Part shown: in pieces, positions 61,053 through 64,000 of the stretch
Numbering within the stretch: the first letter of the stretch is position 1
Layout: every line of letters begins with the position of its first letter
Source of the DNA: JAEYXS01 sp943367715
Lineage (GTDB): Bacteria > Verrucomicrobiota > Verrucomicrobiia > Limisphaerales > JAEYXS01
DNA length: 64,000 nt
NCBI GenBank assembly: GCA_943367715.1
Contig: CALRJY020000008.1
Coordinates: forward strand, 1-64,000
Reading direction: 5' to 3'
Notes under the pieces: model-generated
Database searches by the model: none
The model's input: the letters and a program-made list of their open reading frames with translations, nothing else
What the model was told of the DNA's origin: nothing
Program-made: the position numbers and the translations under genes

Positions 61053-62483
61053 TCATTCCCAGCCACCACCGAGGGCCTTGATGAGCCGGACGGTGCCGAG
61101 AACTTGTTCATTCGCTACACGGACACGCGCCAGCTCGTTGATGAGCCGGGCGTTTTCAGAATCGATCACTTCCAGAAAGTTGATGGAGCCGGCGCTGAAC
61201 CGGTCGCGCGAAAGCTTCGCGGCAGAGGTCGCCGCATTCGCAGCTTCGTGACGCGCCTTGGCTTCCCCGCTCAGGAATTGCAGGGCGGAAAGGCTGTCCT
61301 CCACTTCCTTGAACGCGACGAGGATGCTCTGCTTGTAGTTCAGCACGCTCTCTTCATACGTGGCGCGCGTGCGCTCCATGTTGGCCTTGTTGCGACCGCC
61401 CGCGAAGAGCGGGATGCTGATGCCCGGTCCGAGCGACCACGTGCGGCTGTTCCAATCGAACAAGTCCGTGACATCACCGCTCAGATAACCGCCGCCGGCC
61501 GTGAGGCGCAGGGAAGGAAAGCTGGCGGATTGCGCGATGCCGATCTGTGCGAGCTTGGAAGCCATCTCGCGTTCCGCTTGCGCGACATCCGGACGACGCT
61601 CCAACAAACTCGAGGGCAGATCAGGCGCGATCTGCGGAATAGGCACCGCACCAGAGGTTACTTTGACTTCAAATTTCGAAGCCGTTGTCCCGCAGAGCAG
61701 GGCAAGGGTATTGATCCGCGCGGCGCGATTGCGCTGGGCGGCACTCAAATCGGCTTCCGCAGAGGCTACTTCCACCTTGGCGCGTTGCACCTCGAACTCG
61801 CTGCCGATGCCAGCACCGAGGCGTTGATCGAAAATCTTGAGCGCTTCCTTGCGCAGATCGATGGCGTTGGTGAGCAGTTCGATCTCGCTATCCGCCGAAC
61901 GCAAGGCGAAGTAGTTCAATGCGACATCGGCCTGGAGCCCAAGCAGGATCGTTTCCCGCGCTGCGACCGCACTGAGGGCCAATTGTTGGGAGGATTCGAA
62001 CGAGCGCCGCACCTTGCCCCAGAGATCCACCTCGTAACTGAGATCGAAGGGCACCGTCCATTGGGACTGGGTGAAGCTGGGGATCGCGAACGGCACGGGC
62101 GAAGGCGCATTGGCCGACGTCCGATAGCGCGCCCAGTTCACGCCGCCATCCAGAGTGGGATAAAAACTGGAGCGGGAGACCCGGGCGGTCGCCCGGGCTT
62201 GTTCGACCCGTTGGAACGCGGCTTGCAAGGTGAGGCTGTCTTCAGCGGCCTTGGCTTGGAGTTCGTTGAGCGCGGGGTCATTGAAGACCGTCCACCATGC
62301 GCCGCGAGGGACATGGTCTTTCGGTTCGGCGGTCTTCCAGCGCCAAGCCTCGGGGGATTCCACCGTGGGCCGCTGGTATTCTGGCCCGAGTTTGCACGAG
62401 GTGGTGACGAGCACCCCGGCTAGCAGAGCCATGGTGGCGGCAGAGAACGGACGTCGATTTAATACCTTCAAGCGTAAGGGCAT
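61053..62483 (-). CDS. Outer-membrane efflux lipoprotein (NodT/OprM family)
   Basis: A protein of 476 residues. A signal sequence with a Cys near residue 30 (LLAGVLVTTSC, lipidation likely), followed by GPEYQRPTVESPEAWR as in OprM/NodT proteins and two homologous helical/strand repeats (LQAAFQRVEQARATARVSRS, LPSSLLERRPDVAQAEREMA, SINFLEVIDSENARLINELA). It forms the trimeric TolC-like exit duct. It is the second gene of the operon, 15 bases after the TetR gene. Confidence 0.93.
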   Translation of the reverse strand: MPLRLKVLNRRPFSAATMALLAGVLVTTSCKLGPEYQRPTVESPEAWRWKTAEPKDHVPRGAWWTVFNDPALNELQAKAAEDSLTLQAAFQRVEQARATARVSRSSFYPTLDGGVNWARYRTSANAPSPVPFAIPSFTQSQWTVPFDLSYEVDLWGKVRRSFESSQQLALSAVAARETILLGLQADVALNYFALRSADSEIELLTNAIDLRKEALKIFDQRLGAGIGSEFEVQRAKVEVASAEADLSAAQRNRAARINTLALLCGTTASKFEVKVTSGAVPIPQIAPDLPSSLLERRPDVAQAEREMASKLAQIGIAQSASFPSLRLTAGGGYLSGDVTDLFDWNSRTWSLGPGISIPLFAGGRNKANMERTRATYEESVLNYKQSILVAFKEVEDSLSALQFLSGEAKARHEAANAATSAAKLSRDRFSAGSINFLEVIDSENARLINELARVRVANEQVLGTVRLIKALGGGWE

Positions 62484-62497
62484 AAAACGGAAACGGC

Positions 62498-63058
62498 TTA
62501 TTTTTGAAAACGGATTTGGACGGTCTGGTCCGACATGGCGAGCAGTTTAGCATGGAAACGAGCCCGCTGCGCTTCATCCAGCGGAAAGATTTGTAACATT
62601 TCCAGCAGCCAGAGGCCGTCGGAAGCCATCATGACCACCATGGCATCGTCGAAATCGACATCGGAATCCTGAAATTCCTTGAACACCTTGCGGTAATGCG
62701 CGCGGACCGGATCGAGCAGCTTGGGATTGTTCGCCCCGGCAGCGAGCAGGGGGGCGCAGGTCTCACGCATGCCCCCTTCCACCTGAAAAGCGGCATCCAC
62801 ATAGGCCCGCAGCTTGACGGAGGCATCGCCACCCGCTTGCAAGGCCGCCTCGGCCCGCTGGGATTCGCACTTGCCCACTTGGCGGGCGATCATGGCTTCC
62901 AGCAACGATTCCTTGGTGGGGAAGTTGTAGAGCAGGCCACCTTTGGACACCCCGGCCCGTTCGGCCACGGCGTCTAGGGTCATGTGTACGGCACCGGACT
63001 CACGCACGACGGATTCAGCAGCGTCGAGGATAAGGTCCTTGGAATTGGGACGGCTCAT
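62498..63058 (-). CDS. TetR-family transcriptional regulator
   Basis: A protein of 186 residues. The N-terminal HTH is clear: LDAVAERAGVSKGGLLYNFP, then TKESLLEAMIARQV. The C-terminal ligand domain is unclassified. It is the first gene of the efflux operon, so the repressor and the pump share a promoter, and the gene begins just downstream of a perfect 10-bp inverted repeat that is the likely operator. This points to autoregulation relieved by the pump substrate. Confidence 0.93.
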   Translation of the reverse strand: MSRPNSKDLILDAAESVVRESGAVHMTLDAVAERAGVSKGGLLYNFPTKESLLEAMIARQVGKCESQRAEAALQAGGDASVKLRAYVDAAFQVEGGMRETCAPLLAAGANNPKLLDPVRAHYRKVFKEFQDSDVDFDDAMVVMMASDGLWLLEMLQIFPLDEAQRARFHAKLLAMSDQTVQIRFQK

Positions 63059-63067
63059 AGTTGACTT

Positions 63068-63092
63068 ACCGGACGGTATAAAACCGTCCGGT
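63068..63092. promoter_or_regulatory. TetR operator candidate
   Basis: ACCGGACGGT (63068-63077) and ACCGTCCGGT (63083-63092), a perfect inverted repeat with a 5-base A/T spacer, 10 bases upstream of the tetR ATG. An extra CGGT half-site follows. The spacer (TATAAA/TTTATA) may overlap the -10 box. Confidence 0.85.
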
Positions 63093-63364
63093 CGGTAAAG
63101 TTAGGCAAAATGCACGGGGAGTCAAGTGGGTGTTTAAAGATTTTTTGTTACCCGGCCGGCAAGGGGTGTTGGATGAAACCGGCAGCGAGATTTGCATCAA
63201 ATCGGTAGGGCGCGTCTGTCCTCAGCGCGCTGCGACGAAGCATAGCGAAAACAAGTTGGTTAGGAGCGTAGATTGCAATCAACGAGTAAGGAGTGAAATC
63301 GTAAGGCTTAAGTGTATTCGTACCCTGTAAGGTAGCACTTATTTTTGACTCACTGCGACTACAG
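63093..63364. other. Intergenic region upstream of the efflux operon
   Basis: Moderately AT-rich, with the promoter of the tetR operon expected at the left. A small open frame (63130-63330) is not convincing. No hairpin or RNA gene stands out. Confidence 0.5.
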
Positions 63365-63865
63365 CTAAGAAGTTAAAGGGGGAGGCGGTGTTTGGATTAG
63401 GTGTCGGGATTTAGCAATCAATGCATCCATGTGATCCATACTGCTTTTGAGGGACTTCATTCTTTCTTCACGTATCGTTGAGTGAGCATGGAATGCTTCG
63501 GCAAAGTCCTCTGTCCGATTGAGCGCTTTGGCTGATTTGGCAAGCATCGCTAGAGCTAAAATCCAATCTTTTTGGCAAGCTTCAATAAACGAGGAGGCTT
63601 TCTCAGTGCCATGTTCATCCAAACTGTCGCCGACCCCTTCTTGATAATGACAAATAGAATCGATTGCATCCATTGCCTTAAATCTCATTTCTTTCGATCC
63701 TGTACAGAGAAAAAATACGAAGAATGCCTGTAGTAACGGTTCTTTTGGATACGGTAGCAGCTTTGCATCAATTGGTAAAAACTTAGGAGTCTCTTCCCGT
63801 TGCATCATTGCACCATACTTTTCCACCATTTCTTTCCAGTGGTTATTGACGAAATCTTTGTCCAT
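63365..63865 (-). CDS. Hypothetical soluble protein
   Basis: A protein of 166 residues. The ATG at 63865 (MDKDFVNNHWKEMVEKYG) is preceded by GGGGG 8 bases upstream, a good ribosome site; the longer frame to 63958 is less likely. The protein is all-helical with Cys and Met-rich stretches (FFVFFLCTGSKEMRFKAMDA, ACQKDWILALAMLAKSAKAL) and a Pro-rich C-terminus. It has no signal peptide. Codon use is AT-richer than in the efflux operon beside it, which may indicate transfer. No family recognised. Confidence 0.6.
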   Translation of the reverse strand: MDKDFVNNHWKEMVEKYGAMMQREETPKFLPIDAKLLPYPKEPLLQAFFVFFLCTGSKEMRFKAMDAIDSICHYQEGVGDSLDEHGTEKASSFIEACQKDWILALAMLAKSAKALNRTEDFAEAFHAHSTIREERMKSLKSSMDHMDALIAKSRHLIQTPPPPLTS

Positions 63866-64000
63866 ACATTTTCCCCCGTTTATTTTGAGGCCAAGAACGC
63901 TAACGATTTGCAAATTGTCCGTGCAAGGAGAGACCGGTGGATTAGCAATCGATCTCACTGACGCTTCCTAGCACTACTTCCCCGTCTTAAACTCTGACTC

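Overview
The window reads as a chromosomal segment of a Verrucomicrobiota bacterium, or a close relative in the PVC group. Three things point there: a secreted cytochrome-c/DUF1587-DUF1592-DUF1595-DUF1588-DUF1585 protein paired with a DUF1552 Tat protein; a giant secreted protein whose C-terminus is the STDLATW-type domain common in that phylum; and many small palindromic intergenic repeats. No database search was run, so the phylum is an inference from these families.

Layout. 1-2.4 kb: a tandem segmental duplication carrying two diverged secreted paralogs, then a frameshifted secreted protein. 3.1-8.9 kb: housekeeping genes (DUF192 lipoprotein, nadE, hemL, ruvX, truA, trmL, a PTS IIA-like protein). 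9.1-19.4 kb, minus strand: a histidine kinase with a WD40-like extracytoplasmic region, a REC-HTH regulator and a 2072-residue surface protein with two embedded c-heme sites. A tRNA-Val(UAC) lies at 19.5 kb. 20-24.5 kb: the DUF1592/DUF1552 pair and a secreted tandem-repeat protein. 24.8-30.2 kb: a type II fatty acid/polyketide-like set (KS, KS-beta lacking catalytic residues, KR, ACP, and further on a hot-dog thioesterase), with a Tat-secreted TIM-barrel protein and a stand-alone EF-Tu domain III protein between. 30.4-34.6 kb: dnaK-groES-groEL, preceded by a candidate sigma-54 promoter with upstream TGNGACA heptamers. 35-38 kb: a topoisomerase IV/gyrase B subunit and an SDR. 38-43.3 kb, minus strand: a HEAT-repeat, REC-PATAN and roadblock-like operon, plus a conserved protein of unknown function. 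43.5-49.4 kb: a type I restriction-modification operon with an extra HEPN-like gene between hsdS and hsdR, and a Cys-rich insert in HsdR. 50.3-52.1 kb: Fe-S assembly genes (A-type carrier, hscB). 52.2-55 kb: a compact sigma-54-like promoter / 43-codon ORF / terminator unit, then the membrane pyrophosphatase. 55-56.4 kb: small orphan genes. 56.7-63.1 kb: a TetR-controlled RND efflux operon with a palindromic operator. The right end holds an orphan soluble protein.

Between genes there are several families of short repeats. Some are hairpins whose loops and 3' tails are constant while the stems change on both arms. Others are short phased tandem repeats with periods 7, 10 and 6. The observations I rate highest are the sigma-54-like unit upstream of hppA, the sigma-54-like control of the chaperone genes, the HEPN-like gene inside the hsd operon, the KS/KS-beta/KR/ACP set and the covarying hairpins.
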